Source: Deltaproteobacteria bacterium
Lineage (GTDB): Bacteria > Desulfobacterota > Syntrophobacteria > BM002
Direction of reading: 5' to 3'
DNA: 43,651 nucleotides
Assembly (NCBI GenBank): GCA_022340905.1
Contig: JAJDNB010000073.1
Location: forward strand, 1-43,651
This document shows, in pieces, positions 33,448 through 41,636 of the stretch (the first letter of the stretch is position 1; the number at the start of each line of letters is the position of its first letter). The position numbers were made by a program, and so were the translations under genes. Under the pieces are notes generated by a model that searched no databases, was not told the DNA's origin, and saw only the letters and a program-made list of their open reading frames with translations.

Positions 33448-34401
33448 TCAGTTCTTCAATGTGGCCTCACTCAGCTTCAAGGTCACCAATCCAACCGTAG
33501 GAATCCTTCCGCTAACCTGGAGGGGTATTCGCAGCTGTGGGTCGAGGTAAATAGCTATGTCTTCATGCATTCCGAGAAAAGAGAAGTTCTCCGCATTTTT
33601 CTTGTCTGACACCAAGGGGACAGACTTTACTGTTACCATTCGTCCATCAAGCTTACCTTTTTTCCGAACTGTACCTTCCCCACTTTTCAGGGAATAATCA
33701 ACCTCGAGACTCTCCAATCGCTGGTAACCTAGTGTTACTCGATGCAGTTGCTGCTTGCCAAAAACGCACAGTGATAAAATCTTGCCTTCTCTGTCAATTG
33801 GAGCGGCGGACAAAAGGTATATGAGGAGCATCGGATCAACCACTTGCGGGCACCCTAGCCGAGTCAGATCGTAGGGATAGAAGCTCGTCCTCACGTCTGT
33901 CCATTTTGCCGGATCCAGTGAGGTCTCAGCCTTGACCCTGGGCATTCTCCGCAGCCGATGGACCCCTTCCCCACTGAACCAATAGGCTCTCTCGATGTCA
34001 TCCTTCCCACGGCGTAATCGAACCCTGTAGAAGGAGTTTGCATTTTGGGGATCAAACAAAACCTGATTCCACAGCCTTACCGGTCGACTGAAGATGTAGT
34101 CTATAATTCTCTTTACCTCGAGATTGTAGACTCCCTGGCACACGGTTGGCAGTGGAACGCGCTGGGGGTAGGTTCGCCAGATCGATTCGAACTCCAGGGT
34201 GGAATAGGGAGCCAGCCGAATGTCAACCTCCACGTCCACAACAGTCTTTTCGGCGCGAAAGGAAAGATCACTCCAGAGCACTCTGTTGGGCTCGAAATTG
34301 AGAGGCTCAAAAGACTGGGCATTGGCAGGGCAAGGAGAATACATCACAAAAACAAAGCACAACAGGATCAGGTTTGCCGAGAATCTTGTCCCGGTTTTCA
34401 T
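33448..34401 (-). CDS. Exported protein, unknown function (DUF3108-like?)
   Basis: 317 residues from the ATG at 34399-34401, which has GGAG 7 nt upstream and opens a clear signal peptide (TRFSANLILLCFVFVMYSPC, cleavage after ANA). The mature protein is beta-rich, with patterns such as FRAEKTVVDVEVDIRLAPYS and AYWFSGEGVHRLRRMPR, reminiscent of DUF3108-type periplasmic proteins, but I am not sure of this. An upstream extension of 53 residues overlapping the previous gene is not credible. It follows the DUF1285-like gene by 10 bp. Confidence 0.65.
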   Translation of the reverse strand: MKTGTRFSANLILLCFVFVMYSPCPANAQSFEPLNFEPNRVLWSDLSFRAEKTVVDVEVDIRLAPYSTLEFESIWRTYPQRVPLPTVCQGVYNLEVKRIIDYIFSRPVRLWNQVLFDPQNANSFYRVRLRRGKDDIERAYWFSGEGVHRLRRMPRVKAETSLDPAKWTDVRTSFYPYDLTRLGCPQVVDPMLLIYLLSAAPIDREGKILSLCVFGKQQLHRVTLGYQRLESLEVDYSLKSGEGTVRKKGKLDGRMVTVKSVPLVSDKKNAENFSFLGMHEDIAIYLDPQLRIPLQVSGRIPTVGLVTLKLSEATLKN

Positions 34402-34411
34402 GCAAATTCTC

Positions 34412-34921
34412 CTAGCCAATGTAGTAACGCTTCTTTCCAAGCAAAAGGTAAAAGCGATGCTCTTCTTCGTCTTCCTCGATGAATTCTGCCAGTTGATAGT
34501 AGGCGGGCCGCAGGAAGCGCGCAGGAATGGCATCTTCAGTAACTTTACAATAAAGCACATTCCCTTCGCCTACCCAGAGAGTCCGTGGGTTGAGGGGCTC
34601 ATGGGTGGGTAGATGCTTTATGGAAAGGTAGAACCGTTCTTGCCCTTCCTTTTCTCTTGCTTCCTCCCGCAAAACGCTGGTAACGACCAGCGGTGTGTCT
34701 TCCACTTCCAGATAGCACCTCTGTTTGTCCATCTGGATGATATAGCGCCCACTGGACTCGTCTTTCCTCAGGTGCTGGCAGAGGTGTGAGACTATGTCAC
34801 CACGCTGCATGACGCTTCCGCGATAGTACCAATCCCCTTCTTGGTCGATAAAGATACCGCAGGGAACTAGTTCGTTTTCGCTTAGCGCCAGTTCAGGTTC
34901 GTTTTCCCTATTCATTGACAT
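34412..34921 (-). CDS. DUF1285-like protein
   Basis: 169 residues from the ATG at 34919-34921; one two codons later is also possible, and an upstream reading would translate intergenic words. Characteristic: PCGIFIDQEGDWYYRGSVMQ, then CYLEVEDTPLVVTSVL, which resembles the DUF1285 fold. Cytoplasmic, function unknown. It forms a likely operon with the exported protein 10 bp downstream. Confidence 0.65.
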   Translation of the reverse strand: MSMNRENEPELALSENELVPCGIFIDQEGDWYYRGSVMQRGDIVSHLCQHLRKDESSGRYIIQMDKQRCYLEVEDTPLVVTSVLREEAREKEGQERFYLSIKHLPTHEPLNPRTLWVGEGNVLYCKVTEDAIPARFLRPAYYQLAEFIEEDEEEHRFYLLLGKKRYYIG

Positions 34922-34924
34922 TTC

Positions 34925-34975
34925 TAAAAATCCGAAATCCGCATTCCGAAATCTGAAATCCCCATTCGTTCCATG
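34925..34975. repeat. AAATCCGAAATCC-word repeat
   Basis: Tandem variants of CCGAAATCCGCATTCCGAAA and ATCTGAAATCC directly before the DUF1285-like gene. The same word family occurs at 20905 and 38630. Confidence 0.6.
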
Positions 34976-35003
34976 TCCCATGCTCCAGGTCTATAGCTAA
35001 TAT

Positions 35004-35453
35004 TCAAAACTCTTTTTTGCTATCTAGTAAAAGAGTAACCGGTCCGTCGTTTACTAGTGACACCTCCATCATTTCCTGGAAGCGCCCGGAGGCCACGGTC
35101 ACACCGAGACTCCTGGCATGATCGATAAAAGATTCATATAATGCTTCGGCCTTGGCGGGCTCGGCCGCGGCCACAAATGAAGGTCTTCTTCCCTTGCGGC
35201 TGTCTCCCCAGAGGGTAAACTGGGATACAGCCAACAGGCTACCACCTACATCGAGGAGAGATCGATTCATCTTGCCCTGTTCATCAGCAAATATCCTTAG
35301 ATGAACCACTTTCTCCGCCATGTACTTGGCATCCTCTGGTTCGTCTTTGTGTCCTACTCCCAGCAGAACCAGAATTCCTTGGTGGATGCACCCCACCTCC
35401 TGGCCCTCAATCCGCACACTTGCCTCACTCACTCTTTGCACTACTGCTCTCAT
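35004..35453 (-). CDS. dtd: D-aminoacyl-tRNA deacylase
   Basis: 149 residues, usual length. It removes D-amino acids from mischarged tRNAs. The SQFTL motif (residues about 77-81) and the cis-proline motif [12 protein letters not shown] near the C-terminus are both intact, and the N-terminus [20 protein letters not shown] is typical. Start ATG at 35451-35453. Between dtd and engB lies a hairpin-forming word repeat of about 90 bp. Confidence 0.95.
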   Translation of the reverse strand: MRAVVQRVSEASVRIEGQEVGCIHQGILVLLGVGHKDEPEDAKYMAEKVVHLRIFADEQGKMNRSLLDVGGSLLAVSQFTLWGDSRKGRRPSFVAAAEPAKAEALYESFIDHARSLGVTVASGRFQEMMEVSLVNDGPVTLLLDSKKEF

Positions 35454-35480
35454 TTTTCATTTCTCATTTTTTCGGCTCTC

Positions 35481-35553
35481 AGCATTCAGCGGTCAGCAAT
35501 TATTGCCAGCACAAATACCACAGGTGCAAGCTAATGGCTGACGGCTGAAAGCT
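35481..35553. repeat. CAGCATTCAGC-word hairpin between dtd and engB
   Basis: The arms at 35481-35502 and 35532-35553 match at 19 of 22 positions. The right arm runs to the last base of the engB stop codon. It may end engB transcription or cap the message. Confidence 0.65.
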
Positions 35554-36149
35554 TACAGGGATGACTCCCCTTCTAATAGCTTAAACAACCGCTTCCAAAG
35601 TTCGTCTTTTCCTTCACCAGTTACGGCCGAGAACTGCACCAACTTTTCTGCCTTACTTCTGAGTGCTTTGGCAATAGCAGCAATCTGTTTATGCCGTTTG
35701 TTTTTGGAAAGCTTGTCCACCTTGGTGGCTACGGTTACGACATCTATGGACACCGTCTGGAGCCAATGCCAGAGGTCTAAGTCCTCTTTGGAAGGTTCAC
35801 GGCGAATATCTAGAAGAAGGACCATTCCCCTGAGATTAGCCCTGCCAGTCAGATAGGTCTCCACCATGGGTCGCCAACGCTTTTGCACCTCAGCGGGCAC
35901 CTTTGCATAGCCATATCCAGGCAGGTCCACAAAACGGTAGACCTCATTAATCTCAAAAAAATTGAGAAGCTGTGTGCGACCAGGCGTCTTACTGGTACGT
36001 ACCAGTTTCTTGCGATTCAGTATCTTGTTGATGAGGGAAGACTTACCCACATTTGAACGGCCAGCGAAGGCCACTTCCGGTAGGTCCGCAGGTGGGTACT
36101 GCTCAGGGGTCACCGCACTGCAAACGAATTTGGCTGAACGAATGATCAT
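35553..36149 (-). CDS. engB: EngB, ribosome-biogenesis GTPase
   Basis: 198 residues of the YihA/YsxC/EngB family, needed for large-subunit maturation. G1 GRSNVGKSSLIN, G3 DLPGYGYAKV, G4 TKVDKL and G5 FSAVTGEG are all present. Start ATG at 36147-36149. Normal length. Upstream lies a long word hairpin shared with the end of the aminotransferase gene. Confidence 0.95.
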   Translation of the reverse strand: MIIRSAKFVCSAVTPEQYPPADLPEVAFAGRSNVGKSSLINKILNRKKLVRTSKTPGRTQLLNFFEINEVYRFVDLPGYGYAKVPAEVQKRWRPMVETYLTGRANLRGMVLLLDIRREPSKEDLDLWHWLQTVSIDVVTVATKVDKLSKNKRHKQIAAIAKALRSKAEKLVQFSAVTGEGKDELWKRLFKLLEGESSL

Positions 36150-36153
36150 GATT

Positions 36154-36320
36154 GTCGCAAAGCGTCAGGCGCATAGCGCATAGCGTCGCAAATGGTTAGG
36201 GAAAGCGAAGACTTATTTGGCTCTGACCACTTTAGGAGTTGACTAGACCTTGGCTAATATTTAAACCGCTCGTTATGCTCCTGCGGTTTGACATCCGCTA
36301 TGCGCTCTGCGCTCTGCGAC
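36154..36320. repeat. GCGCATAGCG-word hairpin reaching into the aminotransferase 3' end
   Basis: The left arm (36154-36185, GTCGCAAAGCGTCAGGCGCA and on) and the right arm (36296-36320, CGCTATGCGCTCTGCGCTCT and on) are inverted copies. The right arm is read as the last codons of the aminotransferase (RRAQSA) and its stop. Confidence 0.65.
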
Positions 36321-37458
36321 TTTCCAGGTAACGCTCCAACCGATCCATGCCCTCAGCTATGTTCTCCAAAGAGTTCGCGTAAGTAAGCCGGATGTAGCCC
36401 TCAGCGTTCGGGCCGAAATCAACTCCCGGAGTAACACCCACCTTGGCATTGTGAAGAATGTCGAAGGCGAAACCGTAGGAGTCGCTGCTGAACCTCTTGG
36501 CGTTGGCGAGAACATAGAATGCACCAGTGGGTTCGACGGTTATACCAAAGCCCATTTTCTTGAGCCGCTGTATCATGTAGCGCCGCCGCTCGTCATAGGT
36601 GCTTACCATGCGCGCCACTTCTTCAGCGGCTTGCTTACTTCTCAGGGCTTCAACTCCAGCCCATTGGGCCATTGCGCTGGCAGAGATGAAAAAATTCTGC
36701 TGCATCTTCTGCATCGGTCGGACGAAACGTCGAGGCGCAATAACATAGCCCAACCGCCAGCCAGTCATGGCATACAGCTTTGAGAAGCCATTCAAGACAA
36801 AACACTCTTCAGTGTATTCTAGAATAGTATGTTCTTTCCCCTCGTACACCAAGCCATGATAGATCTCATCTGAGATAACCTTCGATCCGAGATCAGCAAT
36901 CTCAGCCATCCTCTCTGAGGAAAGAATGTTTCCGGTAGGATTGGCCGGGGAGTTGATGAAGATACCCCTGGTGCGAGATGTCATTTTCCGACGGATTTCT
37001 TCGGGCCGAAATTGGAAACCATCTTCTTCAGCCACGGGTATCCTGATTGGAACTCCCTCGACAAATCTGATGAAGTTGGGATAACAGGCATAATGTGGGT
37101 CTGAGATGATTACCTCATCTCCTGCCTCTAGTAAGGCCCCGAAAATCAGCAACATGGCAGGAGAGGTTCCAGAGGTAACAATAATTTGATCTGGAGCAAT
37201 GTTCACTCTATATTTTTCTTTGTAATGTTCACAAATGGCTTCCCGCAGTTCCAAAAGTCCCAGACTGTGGGTGTAGTGGGTCTTTCCTTCTCTCAGCGAC
37301 CTTTCACCGGCTTCGCGGATACAGGTGGGAGTATCGAAATCCGGCTCTCCCACCTCCAAATGGATTACGTGCTCGCCCTCCTTTTCGAGTTCCTGGGCGC
37401 GCTCGAGCACGTCCATAACTATGAAAGACCTCATTTCTTCGGCGCGTTTGGTGATCAC
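36298..37458 (-). CDS. Class I/II PLP aminotransferase
   Basis: 386 residues of the aspartate-aminotransferase fold. HVIHLEVGEPDFDTP near the start, the PLP segment INSPANPTGN, the internal-aldimine lysine in NGFSKLYAMTGWRLGY, and the C-terminal YIRLTYANSLENIAEGMDRL. Substrate not deducible; aspartate, tyrosine or branched-chain use are all possible. The start is a GTG at 37456-37458. The last residues are built from a repeat word. The closeness of hisG and hisI does not prove a role in histidine synthesis, since HisC is a different branch. Confidence 0.88.
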   Translation of the reverse strand: MITKRAEEMRSFIVMDVLERAQELEKEGEHVIHLEVGEPDFDTPTCIREAGERSLREGKTHYTHSLGLLELREAICEHYKEKYRVNIAPDQIIVTSGTSPAMLLIFGALLEAGDEVIISDPHYACYPNFIRFVEGVPIRIPVAEEDGFQFRPEEIRRKMTSRTRGIFINSPANPTGNILSSERMAEIADLGSKVISDEIYHGLVYEGKEHTILEYTEECFVLNGFSKLYAMTGWRLGYVIAPRRFVRPMQKMQQNFFISASAMAQWAGVEALRSKQAAEEVARMVSTYDERRRYMIQRLKKMGFGITVEPTGAFYVLANAKRFSSDSYGFAFDILHNAKVGVTPGVDFGPNAEGYIRLTYANSLENIAEGMDRLERYLESRRAQSA

Positions 37459-37527
37459 AGGGAAATGCCTAAATTTTGGTACTCGGTAATTGGTGATTGG
37501 TTATGGGTCGTTGAAGACGTCAGTCAC

Positions 37528-37592
37528 AGAGGTCAGAAGTCGGAGATCAGAGATCAGCTTTCTCCCTGACCTCTGACATCTGATCTCAGACA
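37528..37592. repeat. AGGTCAGAAGTCAGA-word hairpin between hisG and the aminotransferase
   Basis: GAGGTCAGAAGTCGGAGATC followed by AGAGATCAGC, then CTGACCTCTGACATCTGATC, are inverted relatives. The TGACCTCTGAC word also ends loci A and B. Confidence 0.6.
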
Positions 37593-37648
37593 TCTAAGTT
37601 CTGCCCGCTTCCAGCTGTCTGCTCACAGCTGTAAACTGATAGCTTTTT

Positions 37649-38521
37649 TTAGATCACCTTATAGAGCGGGTATTCGATTATACCCTCTGCCCCGCGCTTC
37701 ATGAGGGCGGGAATGAGTTCACGTACCTGATCCTTGTCGACCACAACCTCAATTGCCAACCACTCACTCTGGTAAAGGTGGGATACAGTTGGGGCATTCA
37801 GGCTGGGAAGAATTTCCATCACATCCCCCACCTTGTCCTCAGGGACGTTCATCTTCAGTCCAACCATATTCTCAGCTTTTAATGCACCTTGCAGAAGCAG
37901 GGAAATCTGCTCTATTTTTTCCCTTTTCCAGGGGTCTTTCCAGGAGTCCAAATTGGCAATCAGCTGAGTGTTGGACTGCATTAGCTCATGAACTATTCTC
38001 AAGCCATTAGCCCGCATAGTACTGCCCGTCTCGGTGACTTCAACGATAGCGTCACACAACCCGTCAATGACCTTAGCCTCGGTGGCACCCCAGGAAAACT
38101 CCACCGTTACGTTTACATCCTGTTCCTTGAAGTAGCTCCGGGTGAAGTTCGTCAGTTCTGTAGAGATCTTTTTGCCTTCTAAGTCGGCCAGCTCTTTGAT
38201 TTCCGAGTCCATGGGAACTGCCAGCACCCATCGAGTCGGCCTTTGACTCACCTTGGAGTAGACTAAATCTGCAACCACTTTTACCTGGGAGCCGTTTTCG
38301 AGTATCCAGTCTTTCCCTGTAAGCCCTACATCGAAGGTGCCACTCTCAACGTAGCGTGACATTTCCTGAGCCCGACAAATGGAGCAAGTCATTGTGGCGT
38401 CATTGATCTCAGGAAAGTAATTGCGAGAACTGAGGGAAATTCGCCATCCGGATTTTTGAAATAAACTTATAGTGGCGTCTTGAAGGCTGCCTTTGGGCAC
38501 GCCCAGTCTCAACTGTTGCAC
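37649..38521 (-). CDS. hisG: HisG, ATP phosphoribosyltransferase, long form
   Basis: 290 residues, first step of histidine synthesis, using ATP and PRPP. The length and C-terminal segment (from about 215) identify the long form with an ACT-like regulatory domain for histidine feedback. Family motifs: [20 protein letters not shown] near the start, [12 protein letters not shown], and [18 protein letters not shown] for PRPP binding. The start is a GTG at 38519-38521, with GGAGG 11 nt and AAGG about 6 nt upstream. Cytoplasmic. hisI follows upstream on the same strand after 154 bp. Confidence 0.95.
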   Translation of the reverse strand: MQQLRLGVPKGSLQDATISLFQKSGWRISLSSRNYFPEINDATMTCSICRAQEMSRYVESGTFDVGLTGKDWILENGSQVKVVADLVYSKVSQRPTRWVLAVPMDSEIKELADLEGKKISTELTNFTRSYFKEQDVNVTVEFSWGATEAKVIDGLCDAIVEVTETGSTMRANGLRIVHELMQSNTQLIANLDSWKDPWKREKIEQISLLLQGALKAENMVGLKMNVPEDKVGDVMEILPSLNAPTVSHLYQSEWLAIEVVVDKDQVRELIPALMKRGAEGIIEYPLYKVI

Positions 38522-38624
38522 GGTTTACCTTACCTCCTTATTTTATTCAACCAAGCCACATCCACATCCTAAACAGCTACAAATCATGAGTTGCGGGGTG
38601 TATGGTCGACAACAAGAGTCTCAA

Positions 38625-38672
38625 ACCTAAATCCGAAATCCGCAATCTGCAATCCGAAATCTGCGATCTGAA
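38625..38672. repeat. AATCTGCAATCCG-word repeat between hisG and hisI
   Basis: Tandem variants of AATCCGAAATCCGCAATCTG just past the hisI stop; related to 20905 and 34930. Confidence 0.6.
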
Positions 38673-38675
38673 GTC

Positions 38676-39044
38676 TCACTTATAGACTTCCTTGGGGTCA
38701 AATACTCTGGTCGCCGTGGTTACGAGTTCGCCGTCCTCAACCTTGCGGTAGAAGCAGCTGGCATAGCCCTCGTGGCAGGCGGCTCCACCTATCTGGTGCA
38801 CCTTGAGCAGTACTGTATCCTGGTCGCAATCCAGGTAAATGGCACGAACCTCTTGAATGTGGCCGGAAGTTCCCCCTTTGAGCCACAATTTTTGCCGAGA
38901 GCGGCTCCAGTAGTGAGCTCTGCCACTGGCGAGAGTCTTCTCCCAGGCCTCCTCGTTCATGTACGCCAACATCAATACCTGGCCGGTGTCATCGTCCTGA
39001 ACGATAGCCGGCACCAGCCCTCCACTTTTTTGGAAGTCAAGCAT
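38676..39044 (-). CDS. hisI: HisI, phosphoribosyl-AMP cyclohydrolase
   Basis: 122 residues, third step of histidine synthesis. The metal-binding [11 protein letters not shown] and zinc motif [11 protein letters not shown] are intact, along with [21 protein letters not shown] substrate contacts ([20 protein letters not shown]). Monofunctional: no HisE domain follows. ATG at 39042-39044. Same strand as hisG and 154 bp before it. Confidence 0.95.
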   Translation of the reverse strand: MLDFQKSGGLVPAIVQDDDTGQVLMLAYMNEEAWEKTLASGRAHYWSRSRQKLWLKGGTSGHIQEVRAIYLDCDQDTVLLKVHQIGGAACHEGYASCFYRKVEDGELVTTATRVFDPKEVYK

Positions 39045-39113
39045 GTTCTTCCTTCCCAGGCCAAACCATTCTCTTCACACTCGCTTATATCTTAGATCCA
39101 GGCACTTGTTGTT

Positions 39114-39142
39114 ATTATACCCGCCTGGCTTTGTCAAGCCAG
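39114..39142 (-). promoter_or_regulatory. Possible hisI promoter with overlapping dyad
   Basis: A perfect TATAAT on the minus strand (39114-39119) lies 70 bp before the hisI start. A 7-bp dyad CTGGCTT-GACA-AAGCCAG (39125-39142) covers the -35 region; no good -35 hexamer is present. It could be an operator or the terminator hairpin of rlmN. Confidence 0.4.
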
Positions 39143-39297
39143 TCATTTTACACTTTTCCTTTTCCATCAACCATTTCTCATTTGTCATCAGTTCGTATAC
39201 TTGGGCAGATTCGGTGTGTCCTTTGTCCGAAGCCCTGGCTCCAACCCAAAGCGAAACGGCAGCGGGGAACACTGAAACCTTGGTAGTGGTGAAATGG

Positions 39298-40326
39298 TTA
39301 ATGGCAGTGACTGAGCTGGCCACAGGCTGCCATGATTCCGGCTCCGCGGCTCTGGCGCAGGGTGGCGGTGAAATGCTTGTCCTGGAGTATCTTTTGGAAT
39401 TCTTCCACACTGGAGGGCGAAGGAGCTTTGAATTTAGCCCCGGGATATTCGTTGAATGAGATGAGATTAATCTTGGCCCGAAGACCTCTCAGTATCTTGG
39501 TCAGCTTTCGAGCTGCCTCCTGTGAGTCATTCACACCACCGAGGAGAAGGTACTCGAAGGTAATCCGGTTACGCCGGGGCAGTTCCAAATCTCGGCAGGC
39601 CTCGAGCAGTTCTTCCAGAGGATACCTCTTATTGATGGGCATGACGCGAGATCTTGTCTCGTTGTCCGCAGCGTGGAGGGACACAGCCAGTTTTATCGGG
39701 AAAAGACTACTCAATGTGAGCATTTCCGGAATCAACCCTACGGTGGATAAGGTGATTTTCCTGGTGGAGAAATTTAGGCCCCGGTCTGAAGTGATTATTT
39801 CCAGCGCCTTGATCACCTGCTCCAGGTTGGCAAGAGGCTCTCCCATGCCCATAAATACGAGGTTGGTCAGCCGTTCACCCGCAGTGATCTCCCTGCGGGC
39901 TGCACATATCTGATCAACTATTTCACCGGCAGTTAAATCCCGGCGAAATCCGGCTTGTCCAGTCAAACAGAAGCGACATCCATAGGCGCAGCCAACCTGG
40001 CTGGAGAGGCAAAGGGTGAGCCTCTCTCCCTCGTCAATGAGCACACTTTCGATGCGCTCTCCATCCTGAAGTCTCAACAGAAGCTTTCGCGTCCCGTCAA
40101 CATCGGTTAGGATCTTCTCCCGCTCCACCAGGGAGATGCGCGCGTTTTCGACCAGCCAACTGCGAAAATCCTTGCTCAAATCGGTCATTACCTGAAAATC
40201 TTCGGCGTTCTGTGAATAGAGCCATCTCAGGAGTTGCCTGGCTCGGTAAGCAGGCTCTCCCTCTTGCTTGACCCACATCTCCAGCTCAGCGGGCGTGAAC
40301 TCTTTGAGAAAAACAGATGCGCTCAT
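39298..40326 (-). CDS. rlmN: RlmN, 23S rRNA/tRNA adenine C2-methyltransferase
   Basis: 342 residues, radical-SAM enzyme that methylates A2503 of 23S rRNA. The CxxxCxxC cluster motif is CAYGCRFC (in SSQVGCAYGCRFCLTGQ), and the C-terminal catalytic cysteine sits in AGIMAACGQL. The N-terminal domain is typical. ATG at 40324-40326 overlaps the stop of the histone-deacetylase-like gene (ATGA), so it is the third gene of a tightly coupled operon. After its stop 252 bp separate it from hisI. Confidence 0.95.
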   Translation of the reverse strand: MSASVFLKEFTPAELEMWVKQEGEPAYRARQLLRWLYSQNAEDFQVMTDLSKDFRSWLVENARISLVEREKILTDVDGTRKLLLRLQDGERIESVLIDEGERLTLCLSSQVGCAYGCRFCLTGQAGFRRDLTAGEIVDQICAARREITAGERLTNLVFMGMGEPLANLEQVIKALEIITSDRGLNFSTRKITLSTVGLIPEMLTLSSLFPIKLAVSLHAADNETRSRVMPINKRYPLEELLEACRDLELPRRNRITFEYLLLGGVNDSQEAARKLTKILRGLRAKINLISFNEYPGAKFKAPSPSSVEEFQKILQDKHFTATLRQSRGAGIMAACGQLSHCH

Positions 40327-41636
40327 TTGCGTTTCACCTGATATTTATCGTTTACCCGGTCTTGCAGACAAACAACATTAAACCTCGAGACATTCCCCTC
40401 CTCAAACCACTTTCTGCCAATTTCCTGACAGGTGTTGCACCCTTTCCTGGGAATGTGGATGGCGAGAAGGTGATTTTTGGTGTCGGCATAGGAGTCGATC
40501 CTCAAGACGCCAGCACACTCTCTGCAAACCCGAATAACCTCTTTTTGTTCCTCAACGATGTTGTCTGTATCGTAGAAAACGGTCTTGCTGCGCTCGATAA
40601 ACTCTTTGCCCTCCAGGTACTTCTCACGCTTGGCTTGGCATTGCTTCCTTTCCTCCAGCAGGAAGTTACAGTTGGCGCTTATAGCGGCTCTCACCTCCTC
40701 AGTCTGACGAATCTCTTCCAGATCGTAATCTGGCTCTTGAACCCAAGAATAATCAATACCGGCGAGTGCCAAGATAATCCCAACGTTCACGTAAGGTAAG
40801 GCCCCCTCAATAGAGTATCCACCTTCGAGCACAGCGATGTGAGGCTTGAGCTTGTCAGTTAACCTTGCATACCCTTGGGCGCAAAAGTTCATTGCCGTAA
40901 TGGGGTCGCTGTAATGATTGTCCTGGCCCGCTGAGTTTATGACAATCTCGGGGTTGAATTCTTCCAATAGGGGTAAAACCACCCGATCCATCACATAGAG
41001 AAATCCTTCCTCGGAGGTCTTGGGGGGCAGAGGGATGTTTATCGTGGTGCCAAGAGCATTGGGACCACCCATCTCCCGGGGAAAGCCAGAGCCAGGATAC
41101 AGGGTGCGACCATCCTGGTGCATGCTAATGAAAAGAGTGTCCGGGTCATGCCAATAGATGTCCTGGGTGCCGTCTCCGTGGTGGCAATCCGTGTCCACAA
41201 TAGCCACACGGTTCACCCCGTAGGTGTGACGTATGTGCTCTATCATTATGGCTTCGTTGTTAATGTTGCAGAAGCCCCGAGCACCGTGAACAACCCGCAT
41301 GGCATGGTGCCCAGGTGGCCTCACCAGAGCGAAACCACAGTCTACCTTGCCTTCGAGCACCGCGTCGGCGACGGTCATGCATCCCCCACTGGAAATACGG
41401 TGGCTTTCGGTAACCACATCTTCCATTTTCGGCACGCAAAAGTGGACACGCTCCACTTCCTTGCTAGTCGCAAGGGAAGGGTTGAATTCCACCAACCCCT
41501 CTATGTCCAAAATACCTTCTTCAAAAATCTGGTCCTGAGTGTAGAGCAGACGTTCTTCCCTTTCTGGATGGGTCTCACTGATAGCCCAGTCAAAGGCCGG
41601 AAAAAAGACCAGACCCGTTTTTCTGCTCGCCTTCAT
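40323..41636 (-). CDS. Histone-deacetylase-superfamily protein with C-terminal Cys module
   Basis: 437 residues. Catalytic pattern of zinc deacetylases: RPPGHHA (H110, H111), DTDCHHGDGTQ (D150, H152), NHYSDP (D244) and EGGYSIEG (Y274) are all present, so deacetylase or acetylpolyamine-amidohydrolase activity is plausible. Typical members end near 340-370; here residues about 305-437 form an extra part with CRECAG (371-376) and GCNTCQ (399-404), two CxxC-like pairs that may bind metal. Cytoplasmic. Both ends overlap neighbours in ATGA, with the hydantoinase-like gene upstream and rlmN downstream. Confidence 0.85.
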   Translation of the reverse strand: MKASRKTGLVFFPAFDWAISETHPEREERLLYTQDQIFEEGILDIEGLVEFNPSLATSKEVERVHFCVPKMEDVVTESHRISSGGCMTVADAVLEGKVDCGFALVRPPGHHAMRVVHGARGFCNINNEAIMIEHIRHTYGVNRVAIVDTDCHHGDGTQDIYWHDPDTLFISMHQDGRTLYPGSGFPREMGGPNALGTTINIPLPPKTSEEGFLYVMDRVVLPLLEEFNPEIVINSAGQDNHYSDPITAMNFCAQGYARLTDKLKPHIAVLEGGYSIEGALPYVNVGIILALAGIDYSWVQEPDYDLEEIRQTEEVRAAISANCNFLLEERKQCQAKREKYLEGKEFIERSKTVFYDTDNIVEEQKEVIRVCRECAGVLRIDSYADTKNHLLAIHIPRKGCNTCQEIGRKWFEEGNVSRFNVVCLQDRVNDKYQVKRK

